Origin: Maricaulis sp039978735 | GTDB lineage: Bacteria; Pseudomonadota; Alphaproteobacteria; Caulobacterales; Maricaulaceae | DNA length: 64,000 nt | Reading direction: 5' to 3' | Assembly (NCBI RefSeq): GCF_039978735.1 | Contig: NZ_JBDWAS010000057.1 | Coordinates: 1-64,000, forward strand | In this document: in pieces, positions 34,141 to 43,085 of the stretch | How positions within the stretch are numbered: the stretch's first letter is position 1 | How the letters are laid out: every line of letters starts with the position of its first letter | Notes under the pieces: generated by a model | Database searches by the model: none | Told to the model about the DNA's origin: nothing | The model's input: only the letters and a program-made list of their open reading frames with translations | Program-made: the position numbers and the translations under genes

Positions 34141-35667
34141 TCAGGCCTCCGCTGCGTCGAGTGCGTTGGCGAGTTCGCGCTCCAGACCGAAATAGCGGGC
34201 GCGGTCCCAGAATTTCGGACGGGCGATACCGGTCGAGGCGTGCTGGCCGATGATCCGGCCGTGCTCGTCCTCACCCTGGATCTCGTACAGGAAGAGGTCC
34301 TGGGTGACGATGACATCGCCTTCCATGCCGACCACTTCGGTGATGTGGGTGATCTTCCGCGAACCGTCGCGAAGACGGGCCGCCTGCACAACGACATCGA
34401 TCGAGCCAACGATCATTTCGCGGATCGTCCGCGTCGGCAGGCTGTAACCGCCCATGGTGATCATGGATTCGATCCGTGACAGGGCCTCGCGCGGCGAGTT
34501 GGCGTGCAGCGTGCCCATCGAGCCGTCGTGACCGGTATTCATGGCCTGCAGGAGGTCAAAGGCTTCCGGGCCGCGCACCTCGCCGACGATGATCCGTTCC
34601 GGACGCATACGCAGACAGTTTTTCACCAGATCGCGCATCGTCACCTGCCCCTGGCCTTCCAGGTTCGGCGGGCGCGTTTCCAGGCGCACGACGTGCGGCT
34701 GCTGCAGCTGCAGTTCCGCGGCGTCCTCACAGGTCACCACGCGCTCGTCTTCTTCGATGAAGCCGGTCATGCAGTTCAGGAGTGTCGTCTTGCCCGAACC
34801 GGTACCGCCGGAGATCAGCACGTTGCAGCGGCTGGCGCCGATGATTTCGAGAACCTTGGCGCCTTCCGGCGTGATGGAGGCGAACTCCACCAGGTTCTTC
34901 ATCGTCAGCTTGTCTTTCTTGAACTTACGAATGGTCAGCGTCGGACCGTCCAACGCCAGCGGCGGCGCGATGACGTTGACGCGCGAGCCGTCCATCAGGC
35001 GCGCGTCACAGATCGGCGAGCTTTCGTCGACCCGGCGGCCGACCTGGCTGACGATCCGCTGACAGATATTCATCAGCTGGGCGTTGTCACGGAAGCGGAT
35101 ATTGGTCCGCTCGACCTTGCCGTTCACTTCGATGAAGACGTCGTCGGCCCCGTTGACCATGATGTCGGCGATGTCGTCGCGCGCCAGCAGCGGCTCCAGC
35201 GGACCGAAGCCGAGCACATCATTGCAGATGTCCTGGAGCAGCTGTTCCTGCTCCGCGATCGACATGGCGACATTCTTGATCGAGATGATCTCGGTGACGA
35301 TGTCGCGGATTTCTTCGGCGGCAGTCTCATTGTCGAGACGGGCCAGCTGGCCCAGATCGATCGTGTCGATCAACGCGTTGAAGATCGTCGTCTTGATCGC
35401 GTAATACTCTTCCGACCGGCCATTGTCGGCAGGCGGACGGGCCCGGGCGGCTGCAGCGGCCACAGCCGCCGGCCTGGAAGGCTTGGGCGCCTGGAAGGTC
35501 TGCACAGACGGTTTCGGCGCAGCCTTGGCTGCGGGCTTGGGCGCGGGAGCAGGCGCACGACGACGTTCGGCGCCCGCATCGCTGCGAGGCGCCTCCTTGA
35601 CCTCCGCCGGCGGCGGGGTCGGTGTCGTCGGTTGGGTGGTGGGACCTCCGGCGCGCTTGCCGAACAT
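34141..35667 (-). CDS. cpaF: Tad pilus assembly ATPase CpaF/TadA
   Basis: 508 residues. An Ala/Pro/Lys-rich N-terminal stretch (to about 80) precedes the secretion ATPase. Walker A is GGTGSGKT (287-294), an Asp box lies around TCEDAAELQLQ, and the His box is in MGTLHANSPREALSR. It powers pilin extension and, in studied systems, retraction. GGAGG within the cpaE stop region gives coupled translation. Confidence 0.96.
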   Translation of the reverse strand: MFGKRAGGPTTQPTTPTPPPAEVKEAPRSDAGAERRRAPAPAPKPAAKAAPKPSVQTFQAPKPSRPAAVAAAAARARPPADNGRSEEYYAIKTTIFNALIDTIDLGQLARLDNETAAEEIRDIVTEIISIKNVAMSIAEQEQLLQDICNDVLGFGPLEPLLARDDIADIMVNGADDVFIEVNGKVERTNIRFRDNAQLMNICQRIVSQVGRRVDESSPICDARLMDGSRVNVIAPPLALDGPTLTIRKFKKDKLTMKNLVEFASITPEGAKVLEIIGASRCNVLISGGTGSGKTTLLNCMTGFIEEDERVVTCEDAAELQLQQPHVVRLETRPPNLEGQGQVTMRDLVKNCLRMRPERIIVGEVRGPEAFDLLQAMNTGHDGSMGTLHANSPREALSRIESMITMGGYSLPTRTIREMIVGSIDVVVQAARLRDGSRKITHITEVVGMEGDVIVTQDLFLYEIQGEDEHGRIIGQHASTGIARPKFWDRARYFGLERELANALDAAEA

Positions 35668-35673
35668 GGCTGA

Positions 35674-37218
35674 CTAGCCTCCGAACATCTTTCCGAACAG
35701 GGAACGCGAACGCTGCGGCGTACTCGCACGACCGCTGACCAGACCGGCCAGGTGGGTGAAGCCTTCCGCCGCCTTGGACTTGGCATCGAGCTCGGTGATC
35801 ATCTGGCCGTTATTCGCCGCCTTGCCGAACAATTGCGGCTCGAACGGCAAGACGAGGGCCGGCTGGGTGCCCAGCGCTTCGGCGAAATCCTTGACCGGAA
35901 TTTCAGGACGCTTGGGCATGCCGGCCATGTTGATAACGACCTTGGGCGGCTCGTCATTCGGACGCGCGCTGGTGATCAGGTCGAACAGGTTCTTCGCATT
36001 GCGCAGGGATGCCAGGTCCGGCGTCACCGTGACCACGACCTGATCGGCGCTGAGCAGTGTCTGCTTGACCCAGGGCATCCAGATGTGCGGCAGATCGAGC
36101 GCCATGAAGGGTGCCTGGCGGCGAACCTTGTCGAGCACGATCTCGTATTCGGACGGCGAGAATTCCCAATCCTTGTCGAGCGTGGCCGGTGCCGAGAACA
36201 GGCTGAGCCGTTCCGTGCAGCGCACCAGCAGGCGATCGAGCAGGGCATCATCCAGACGGTCGGGCTCGGCCAGGGCATCGCCCAGCGTCTGGGCCGGATC
36301 CTGGTTGAAGTCCAGGCCCGCCGTTCCGAACGACAGGTCGAGATCGACCAGAACAGCGTCGGTCTGGATGCCTTCGGTCAGGGCCCAGGCGCAATTGTGC
36401 GCGACGGTCGACGAGCCCACGCCGCCCTTGGACCCGATAAAGGCGATCGACTTTCCGGCGAAAGGCTGATCGGGATCGAGGAAAAGCTCCGAGATCGTGC
36501 GGATCAGGTGCAGCGGCGTCATCGGCGGCACCAGATACTCGCTCACACCGCGCTTCATCAGCTCGCGATAGAGACCGATATCGTTCGCGGCACCGACGAT
36601 GATCACCTTGGTGTCCGCATCGCAGACGCCGGCCAGCTCCTCGAGCTGGTCGAACAGGCCCCGCCCGCGCATGCCACTCTCGACAATCAGCAGGTTGGGC
36701 GTTGATTCATCGTGATAGCGTTCGATTGCAGCAGGCAGACCGCCGAGTTCGACCGTGACATGCGCTTTCGCAAGACGGCGGTCGTTGCCGGCATTGTGAA
36801 CCAGAGCGCCGGTTTCAGGGCGTTCACAGAAGGCGGCTACGGTGATGCGCGGCACCGGCTGGTCGGAGACCTCGCCATCGACCTCGCCATAGAAGGCACC
36901 GCTTGCTCCGACAGGCGCGACTTCGTCGTGCATGCCGTCATACTCGGCCGCGCTCGGATCGAAGGTCGCGCGCGGTGCGGGGCTGGCCGGATAGTCGCTG
37001 TCGTCGAAGGCGTCCTCGTCTTCGAGATACGGGTCATCGCCGTCATCATCATAGGCAGCGCCGAAGCCGCCTTGCGGCGCGTTCATGGGCGGCGCAGGGC
37101 GCGCCGGGGCCGCCTCGCCGAGCAGCATCCGCTCAACGTCTTCGGCCTCCAGGAACGGATCATCCCCGTCATCCATGAGCGGATCGGCCCTGAGGGCTCT
37201 GTTTGCGTCGTTCATCAT
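35674..37218 (-). CDS. cpaE: Tad pilus localisation ATPase CpaE/TadZ
   Basis: 514 residues from tandem ATGs at 37218/37215, after AAAGGCG; the longer frame lacks support. An acidic disordered N-terminus precedes a receiver-like domain (NLLIVESGMRGRGLFDQL) and a ParA/MinD-type ATPase. The deviant P-loop is KGGVGSST (around 260-268), with Ser replacing the second Lys-Thr pair of classic members. CpaE positions the pilus machine at the pole in Caulobacter. Confidence 0.93.
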   Translation of the reverse strand: MMNDANRALRADPLMDDGDDPFLEAEDVERMLLGEAAPARPAPPMNAPQGGFGAAYDDDGDDPYLEDEDAFDDSDYPASPAPRATFDPSAAEYDGMHDEVAPVGASGAFYGEVDGEVSDQPVPRITVAAFCERPETGALVHNAGNDRRLAKAHVTVELGGLPAAIERYHDESTPNLLIVESGMRGRGLFDQLEELAGVCDADTKVIIVGAANDIGLYRELMKRGVSEYLVPPMTPLHLIRTISELFLDPDQPFAGKSIAFIGSKGGVGSSTVAHNCAWALTEGIQTDAVLVDLDLSFGTAGLDFNQDPAQTLGDALAEPDRLDDALLDRLLVRCTERLSLFSAPATLDKDWEFSPSEYEIVLDKVRRQAPFMALDLPHIWMPWVKQTLLSADQVVVTVTPDLASLRNAKNLFDLITSARPNDEPPKVVINMAGMPKRPEIPVKDFAEALGTQPALVLPFEPQLFGKAANNGQMITELDAKSKAAEGFTHLAGLVSGRASTPQRSRSLFGKMFGG

Positions 37219-37234
37219 TCGCGCCTTTCGCCCC

Positions 37235-37903
37235 CTAGTTTTCGTTGACTTCCGAGACCGCACCGCTCTCGTGATCGGAACGCTCACTCGCGGTCGATTC
37301 CCCAGCCCGATACGCATCAAGCACGGTCTGCCGACGGCCCGTATCTGCCACCCCCATGGTTCTCGGCGCGACCAGATCGCGCGGATCGGCGATCATGGCG
37401 GCGAGATTGGCTGCCATCGCGCAGCCAAAATTGCTGTACGCCTGATTGTCGCGCTCGACAGCGAGATTGTCCCAGCTGGTTCCGCATTCAGGTGCGACCG
37501 CCGCATAGCGGCGGAACGAGAAGATCACCTGCCCGTCCATCCCGCCCCGGGCGTCATACGCACCGCCGACGATCTGGCGCCAGTCAATGCCCTGCTCGTA
37601 GAGAAAGGTCCGCGCCTCGGCGATAGCGCCAATCGCGGCGTCCTGGCTGCCGCCGCCCTGAGGATAGCTGATTACGAGCGGGCCATGGCCACGCGCCTTG
37701 TACTCGCTGGCGATCGCTGCCAGCTGGCTGCGCTGCTGCCAGGTCAGACCATTGTCGCGCGGATCGATCATCATCTCGCTGCGGAATGTCTCCGCAATGG
37801 CGGTTGCGCGCGGCAGACCGACATCGGCACTCGGGGTCGACGCGCAAGCCGTCAGGGCGGCAAGCGAAGCCAGGGCTGCGAAACTTGTACGGAACGCCGT
37901 CAT
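37235..37903 (-). CDS. cpaD: Tad pilus lipoprotein CpaD
   Basis: 222 residues from the ATG at 37903. A lipoprotein signal ends in LTACAS (C20). The CpaD domain shows the family phrase NFGCAMAANLAAMIADPRDL and the preceding SWDNLAVERDNQAYS. It is an outer-membrane-associated partner of the CpaC secretin. Confidence 0.92.
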   Translation of the reverse strand: MTAFRTSFAALASLAALTACASTPSADVGLPRATAIAETFRSEMMIDPRDNGLTWQQRSQLAAIASEYKARGHGPLVISYPQGGGSQDAAIGAIAEARTFLYEQGIDWRQIVGGAYDARGGMDGQVIFSFRRYAAVAPECGTSWDNLAVERDNQAYSNFGCAMAANLAAMIADPRDLVAPRTMGVADTGRRQTVLDAYRAGESTASERSDHESGAVSEVNEN

Positions 37904-37915
37904 GACCAACTCCAC

Positions 37916-39376
37916 CTACTCGAACAGATAGCCGACCGGACCGGACCAGGACTGGTCGCCGGCATCCGAACCGGGCACGGAATAAACCTGGTTGATCCGG
38001 TTGAAGAGGAAGGCTGTCGCCTCGTGCGGCGTGCGATAGCCATCGGCCGGAGTATTCAGCTGGTTCGGATTGGCCGGATCAACCAGATAAGGCGTGACCA
38101 GCACGACCAGTTCGGTTTCCTGGTTCTCGAAGTCGCGCGAGCGGAACAGCGTGCCCAGAACCGGCAGGTTGCGAACACCCGGGACGCCGTCGAGATTCTG
38201 CCGTGTCTCTTCCTGGATCAGGCCAGCCAGAACGAGGCTGCCGCCGGAGGGAAGTTCCACTGTCGTCTCGGCCCGGTTCACATTCAGTGCGGGGATCGTC
38301 AGGCCGGGCACGGTGCCGATCACTTCACCGGCATCGTTCACAACCAGGCTTTCCTGGGCCGTCAGCGCACCCTGCGTTGTCAGCTCAGAGACCTCTGTCG
38401 AGATGCGCAGGCTGATGCGGCCTTCCGAAAGGACGACCGGCGTAAAGCCCAGCCCGACGCCGAACGGCTTGTATTCGATGATGACGTTGCCGTCGCGGTC
38501 GCGGCCGACCGGAACCGGGAATTCGCCACCCGCCAGGAAGTTGGCCGATTCACCCGTGATCGCAGTCAGGTTGGGTTCGGCCAGCGTACGGACCAGACCA
38601 ACCCGCTCCATTGCCTGCAGGAGGGTCGAGACATCGGTTACGCCTGTGGGGTTCCCGCTGGTCCATTCCAGCAGGGCACCCATTCCGCCCAGGAAGGACC
38701 CGACCTGCGAGAATTGCGGCTCCGTTTCGACCTGGAAACCGAATTCGCCAGTGTTGCCGCCCGCTGTCAGATTGACACCAAGCTGGCGAACGATGGTCCG
38801 GCGCATCTCCACGATGCGCACTTTCAGCATCACCTGCTCGCGCGCCTGGACCGAGATCATGGACAGGATGTTCTCCGGATCGTCGACCCAGCGCTGGGCA
38901 ATCCGCAAGGCCGCATCGGCGTCCGAAGCACTCGGCACCGAGCCGGACAGCACGATGTGGTCATTCATCGCCTCGGCCTGGACGCGCGCATTCGGCAGGA
39001 AACGCTCCAGCGCGTCCTGCAGCGGCGCCAGATCGCGTTCGACGCGCAGGTTGAGATCGAGGATCAGCTGACCGTCGGCGTCGAAGAAAAAGGCATTCGT
39101 CTGGCCGATACCCATACCCATCAGATAGGCCCGGCGCGGCGTCCGCACGACAGCGTCGACGACTTCGGGATTGGTCACCAGCACATCGGCAACGTCGACC
39201 GGCAGATGGACGACTGCAGCCTTGGACAGCGGCAGATCCAGATTCTGCGAGACCGGGCCATCGCCAGGCTCGCGGATGTAGACCTGCATGGTGTTGCCGC
39301 GTTCAGTACCAGGCGCCTGGGCCTGGACCGGAGCGGCAACCGCTATCGCGGCGAGAAGGATCAGGGAGCGGATCAT
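37916..39376 (-). CDS. cpaC: Tad pilus secretin CpaC/RcpA
   Basis: 486 residues from the ATG at 39376, with GAGGA upstream. A GTG at 39391 overlaps the cpaB stop (GTGA) and is a real alternative. The signal peptide ends near PVQA. An N-terminal Rcp-type domain and a BON-like segment come first. The secretin domain carries VPGVRNLPVLGTLFRSRDFE and ETELVVLVTPYLV, the signature near its C-terminus. It forms the outer-membrane pore for the pilus. Confidence 0.95.
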   Translation of the reverse strand: MIRSLILLAAIAVAAPVQAQAPGTERGNTMQVYIREPGDGPVSQNLDLPLSKAAVVHLPVDVADVLVTNPEVVDAVVRTPRRAYLMGMGIGQTNAFFFDADGQLILDLNLRVERDLAPLQDALERFLPNARVQAEAMNDHIVLSGSVPSASDADAALRIAQRWVDDPENILSMISVQAREQVMLKVRIVEMRRTIVRQLGVNLTAGGNTGEFGFQVETEPQFSQVGSFLGGMGALLEWTSGNPTGVTDVSTLLQAMERVGLVRTLAEPNLTAITGESANFLAGGEFPVPVGRDRDGNVIIEYKPFGVGLGFTPVVLSEGRISLRISTEVSELTTQGALTAQESLVVNDAGEVIGTVPGLTIPALNVNRAETTVELPSGGSLVLAGLIQEETRQNLDGVPGVRNLPVLGTLFRSRDFENQETELVVLVTPYLVDPANPNQLNTPADGYRTPHEATAFLFNRINQVYSVPGSDAGDQSWSGPVGYLFE

Positions 39377-39387
39377 CGCGTCAGTCC

Positions 39388-40230
39388 TCACTCGTCTCCG
39401 GCCAGCGCGATTTGCTGGGCATGGCCGTAACGGATCAGCGTCACCTGGTTCGTGCGCGGTGACAGGCTTTCGGTCATTCCATCGGCGTCAGCCATTTCGC
39501 CGCCGGTCACAAGAACAGGACCGCCTTCATTGTCCGTCAGGCTGCGCAGCACGAGGGTTACCTCACCGCGCGCAACCGCGACGGCGACGGCGCGTGCCTG
39601 GTCCGGGGTCAGCTCGAGTGTGGCGGTATCGCCGACGACATTTTCCTCACCCTCGCCATCACCGAACATTTCGTCGATGGCCAGGACGCGCGCATTTTCC
39701 ACGATCGTGCGGGCAACGAATGCCCGACGGCCGCCGCGGGCGCCTTCCCCGTCATCCTCGAAGGAGACGATGACGTCGACGCGGTCATTGGGAAGAATGA
39801 AACCACCGGCACCACGCTCGGCCGAGATCGGCACGGCCACAGCACGCATTCCCGGCGACAGGACAGCTGCCATGAAGCCGGCATCGCCGGGCTGCACCAG
39901 GCGGCGGCCGGTTATCGGCTCGCCCTGGGCGATCGGTGCGCGAACAACGGAACCGGCAAAATCCTCGATACCCTGTCCCTGGCCTTCGACGATATAGCCG
40001 TTGGAAACCGCCTCTTCGGGCCAGGCTTGCCAGTAAAAATCACCAGCGCCCACGCGCGCACCCGTCGCCAGGTCGTTACGTGCCGCCAGGATGCGAACAG
40101 CCGGGCGCTCTTCCTGGACCTGCACGACCTGCGGAGCATCGGACCCCGACATGGCCTGCTTTACGAAGAAGGCCACGGCGATCGCTGCGATCGCGGCGGC
40201 GGCAAGAATGGCAATACGGACAGCGTTCAT
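39388..40230 (-). CDS. cpaB: Tad pilus periplasmic protein CpaB/RcpC
   Basis: 280 residues from the ATG at 40230. One N-terminal membrane segment (about 4-22) leads to an SAF-type domain (VRILAARNDLATGARVGAGD) and the RcpC beta domain with GMRAVAVPISAERGAGGFIL and NDRVDVIVSFEDD. It links the inner-membrane parts to the secretin. It is first in the tight cpaB-F block. Confidence 0.93.
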   Translation of the reverse strand: MNAVRIAILAAAAIAAIAVAFFVKQAMSGSDAPQVVQVQEERPAVRILAARNDLATGARVGAGDFYWQAWPEEAVSNGYIVEGQGQGIEDFAGSVVRAPIAQGEPITGRRLVQPGDAGFMAAVLSPGMRAVAVPISAERGAGGFILPNDRVDVIVSFEDDGEGARGGRRAFVARTIVENARVLAIDEMFGDGEGEENVVGDTATLELTPDQARAVAVAVARGEVTLVLRSLTDNEGGPVLVTGGEMADADGMTESLSPRTNQVTLIRYGHAQQIALAGDE

Positions 40231-40407
40231 GGGACGCTTCGAACCTCTTGGGCGCACGAATACGCCCCACAGGAGAAGCCGAATTCCTCAAAGTCGCGTT
40301 AATGCTATCCGGACAATCCGTTTGAACTCCGGATTTTTCCGCATGTGCCGGTAATTCCGGATGATTCGCTTGCACGGCAAAGTTTATCTTGCCCGGGCCT
40401 GAGGTAC

Positions 40408-40905
40408 TCAGACGGCCGCAAACAGCGTGCTTCCGGGCAAGGTCCACAAGGCCCCAGCGGCGATCGCGATTCCATAGGGAACCGGAGCGCCTTCCGCGAT
40501 CGCGGTTCGGGCGACCCATCCGGCCGGAAGGTCGAAAACGGGAACCATGCGGCGGATGCCGATCAGCAACAGGACCAGAACACCGCCAGCAAGCGCGGTG
40601 TGGAAAGCAAAGGCCGCCAGATCCGTCCACCCCATCCAGAGCGCGGCCGCAGCGATCAGCTTGGCGTCACCGCCGCCGATCCAGCCCGGCGCGAAAAGCG
40701 CGAATCCGAAGACGAGGGCAACAAATCCCGCGAGGACATGCAGGCCGGCATCGGCCCAGCCAAGTCCGGCCGCCACGGCGACCAGCGGAAATCCGGCGGC
40801 GATGACGCCGCACAACCAGTTGGGGATCGTAAAGCGCACCGCGTCGGAAAACGCGGCGGCCACCATCAGGCCGGCAAAGGCAAGCAGCAGGATATCGGTC
40901 AGCAT
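40408..40905 (-). CDS. cpaA: Prepilin leader peptidase CpaA (A24 family)
   Basis: 165 residues from the ATG at 40905, with AGGAGG nearby. The catalytic aspartates are D21 (FSDAVRFTIPN) and D80 in GGGD (the GxGD motif). About six membrane segments are present. It cleaves the Flp prepilin after Gly13 of PilA and probably the TadE/F pseudopilins. It lies between pilA and cpaB. Confidence 0.94.
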   Translation of the reverse strand: MLTDILLLAFAGLMVAAAFSDAVRFTIPNWLCGVIAAGFPLVAVAAGLGWADAGLHVLAGFVALVFGFALFAPGWIGGGDAKLIAAAALWMGWTDLAAFAFHTALAGGVLVLLLIGIRRMVPVFDLPAGWVARTAIAEGAPVPYGIAIAAGALWTLPGSTLFAAV

Positions 40906-40998
40906 GGTTTCCCTCCTGGTCGAGGGCGATACTGCTGCAAAGGCCTTAATATCGGGTTGGCGACACAACAAGTCTGCCCAAGTCGCGGCCGGACAAGT

Positions 40999-41034
40999 GA
41001 AAAGAAAAAGGGCCGCCCTTTCGGGGCGGCCCTT
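40999..41034 (-). terminator. Terminator of pilA
   Basis: On the minus strand AAGGGCCGCCCC-gaaa-GGGCGGCCCTT is followed by TTTCTTTTC. It lies 30 bases past the pilA stop and would insulate the highly expressed pilin gene from the cpa genes. Confidence 0.9.
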
Positions 41035-41063
41035 CCACTGCGTGAAGCAGTGTTTGACGTGTC

Positions 41064-41225
41064 TTAGTTGACCGCGTCGGAGACGGTTTGGAAACCGCCC
41101 TGGATGCCCGTGCCGAGCGTGGTCACGGCGCCGATGATGACGACGGCGATAAGGGCGGCAATCAGACCGTACTCAATCGCGGTGGCGCCAGATTCGTCTT
41201 TGAAAAAGCGAGAAACGAGTTTCAT
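41064..41225 (-). CDS. pilA: Flp/PilA major pilin
   Basis: 53 residues from the ATG at 41225, with GGGAG upstream; the longer frame is unlikely. It has a short leader ending in DESG. The cleavage site G13-A14 is followed by the Flp motif ATAIEYGLIAALIAVVI with E18 and Y19, and a short soluble tail comes last. It is the structural subunit of the Tad pilus. An AT-rich upstream region with a CtrA-like box and its own terminator suggest separate, regulated transcription. Confidence 0.96.
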   Translation of the reverse strand: MKLVSRFFKDESGATAIEYGLIAALIAVVIIGAVTTLGTGIQGGFQTVSDAVN

Positions 41226-41371
41226 TTTTCTACTCCCGTGTAGGTACCTCACCATCAGGAGCCGATCCGTCCCGACCCCTCCTGAACGAGGCCCATCAAA
41301 CACGAGAACGCTTTCAGTTCAGTAAAAATACGTGCTTAATAAAATCTGTACGAACACCAATCTTCGCTATA

Positions 41372-41387
41372 GTTAACATTGAAATAA
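41372..41387 (-). promoter_or_regulatory. Candidate CtrA box in the pilA upstream region
   Basis: On the minus strand the site reads TTAT-TTCAATG-TTAAC. It matches TTAA-N7-TTAAC at all but one position and lies about 147 bases upstream of pilA in an unusually AT-rich stretch (41310-41420). The same DNA is upstream of the divergent gene at 41498. Caulobacter pilA is CtrA-controlled; the link here is inferred. Confidence 0.45.
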
Positions 41388-41497
41388 CAATACCGTCCGA
41401 TTTCAAAAACAAATACGCACAGCGCCGTTTAGAAAAGATTCAGACGCGCGCGCGAGACTGGAGGCCATGTTCAGCTGACCGGGACGGAGTGCCCATC

Positions 41498-41965
41498 ATG
41501 TTCTACAGGACCGCCGCCGCATTCACCTTGGCCATCGCCTGCACGATGCCGGCAGCTGCCAACGAACTTTCTGTCGCCGTCGAGCATGCGCAGGTCGTGC
41601 GCCTGCCCGGCGAAGCCTCTGCCATCGTGATCGGCAATCCCTCGATCGCAGATGCCCTGGTCCATGATGGCCGCACGCTCGTTGTCACGGGGCGCCTGCA
41701 AGGCCGCACCAATGTCATCGCCCTGGATCGCGTCGGACGCATCATCTACTCGCGCGAGATCGTGGTGACCAATCCGGTCGAGGGTCAGGTCGCCTATTTC
41801 CGTGGTGCCAACCGCTACACGCTCTCCTGCGGCGACGTTTGCGAGAACGTGCCGCGCGTCGGCGACGAGGACGAGCGTTTCAACCAGCTTACCGGTGCCC
41901 AGCAGGCCCGGCTCGGGACGGCAGAGGCCGGACTGGGCAGTGGCGGCGGGCAGCCGCAACAATAG
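41498..41965 (+). CDS. Rcp-type pilus assembly protein (CpaC N-terminal-domain-like)
   Basis: 155 residues from the ATG at 41498, eight bases after ACGGAG. The signal peptide ends near PAAA. The mature part matches the N-terminal domain of RcpA/CpaC secretins: VVRLPGEASAIVIGNPSIAD, LVVTGRLQGRTNVIALDRVG. Two Cys (CGDVC) follow. It has no secretin domain of its own, so it may be a stand-alone partner of CpaC. It is divergent from pilA. Confidence 0.85.
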   Translation: MFYRTAAAFTLAIACTMPAAANELSVAVEHAQVVRLPGEASAIVIGNPSIADALVHDGRTLVVTGRLQGRTNVIALDRVGRIIYSREIVVTNPVEGQVAYFRGANRYTLSCGDVCENVPRVGDEDERFNQLTGAQQARLGTAEAGLGSGGGQPQQ

Positions 41966-41986
41966 TCCCGGTCACGGAGAGGCGTG

Positions 41987-42553
41987 ATGAAGCTATCGGA
42001 CCTCCTGGCCGGACAAGGGTTTGCCGCCCGGCGCACCCGTGCCCTTCTGCGCCGCTTCGCCCGCAATCGCTCGGGTGTGGCTGCCGTCGAATTCGCGATG
42101 ATCGCGGCGCCGTTCTTTTTCCTGCTCTTTGCGATGATCGAGATCGCAGCTGTCTTCTTCCTTGGCTCGGTTCTCGAAAACGCCGTTCTCGAGACCGCCC
42201 GCGACATCCGCACGGGCCGCGCCCAGTCCTCCGGCATGTCCCAGGCTGCGTTCCGTACTGCCGTATGCGACCGTATTGTGGTGCTGGGCACCTGCGACAA
42301 TGTCGAGATCGACGTGCGGGTCTTCGAGGACTTCGACAATGTCGACCAGTCCAGTCCGGTCGAGGACGGCGCCATCAACACGGATGATTTCGGTTTCGAT
42401 CCCGGCGATGCCGGCGACATCGTGCTGGTCCGCGTCTTTTATCGCTGGCAGCTGCTGACGCCGGGCTTTTCCGGAGCCCTGGCCAATATGAGCGGCAACC
42501 AGCACCTGATCACGGCAGCCACCGTTTTCCGCAACGAGCCTTTCGATGACTAG
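41987..42553 (+). CDS. TadE-like pseudopilin
   Basis: 188 residues from the ATG at 41987, after GGAGAGG. The TadE motif RNRSGVAAVEFAMIAAPFFF at about 26-50 combines a prepilin-peptidase-type site with the membrane helix. A periplasmic domain with C92 and C102 follows. TadE and TadF are minor pilins of Tad systems. The stop overlaps the next gene by eight bases. Confidence 0.9.
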   Translation: MKLSDLLAGQGFAARRTRALLRRFARNRSGVAAVEFAMIAAPFFFLLFAMIEIAAVFFLGSVLENAVLETARDIRTGRAQSSGMSQAAFRTAVCDRIVVLGTCDNVEIDVRVFEDFDNVDQSSPVEDGAINTDDFGFDPGDAGDIVLVRVFYRWQLLTPGFSGALANMSGNQHLITAATVFRNEPFDD

Positions 42554-43085
42554 TTCGCCGATTGCCCGCCTGCACCGCTTCTGGCGTGACTGCCGAGGCC
42601 TCTCGGCTGTCGAGTTTGCCCTCATCGCACCGGTGATGATCCTGCTCTATCTCGGTGCCGTCGATCTCAGCCTGGTCCTGTCGATTGACCGGAAAGTCAC
42701 AAGCGCGGCCAGCGCCCTTGCCGATCTCGTCGCCCAGGACGACATCATCACCGATGACGAGATGGTTGAAATTCTCAATGCCGGCACCGTCATTCTTGCG
42801 CCCTTTGACCCGACACCCATGCAGATCCGCGTGTCCAGCGTGATGATGGACAATGGCGGAGACGTCGAGGTGCAATGGTCGGACGCACGAGGCATGTCGC
42901 CCTATTCGGAAGGAGCCGGTGTGGCGATACCCGGAGGCATCCTGCAGCCGAACCGCTCCATCATCATGGTCGAAGTGAATTACGAGCACGAGACGCTGTT
43001 CAGCGAGCTCGGCATGTCGCGCTTCAACCTGAATGAAGCCTTCTATCTGCGGCCGCGGCGCTCGCTTGTCGTGTCACGCGAATAG
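42546..43085 (+). CDS. TadE/TadF-like pseudopilin
   Basis: 179 residues. The motif CRGLSAVEFALIAPVMILLY at about 16-37 again gives a pseudopilin leader and helix. The periplasmic part is acidic (SAASALADLVAQDDIITDDE). It is the second minor pilin of the locus and overlaps both its upstream partner and, by 12 bases, the convergent pabC-like gene. Confidence 0.88.
   Translation: MTSSPIARLHRFWRDCRGLSAVEFALIAPVMILLYLGAVDLSLVLSIDRKVTSAASALADLVAQDDIITDDEMVEILNAGTVILAPFDPTPMQIRVSSVMMDNGGDVEVQWSDARGMSPYSEGAGVAIPGGILQPNRSIIMVEVNYEHETLFSELGMSRFNLNEAFYLRPRRSLVVSRE

Noticed and set aside
37085..39430. 781-codon plus-strand ORF
   Set aside because: It runs antisense through cpaE, cpaD and cpaC, which all show family motifs.
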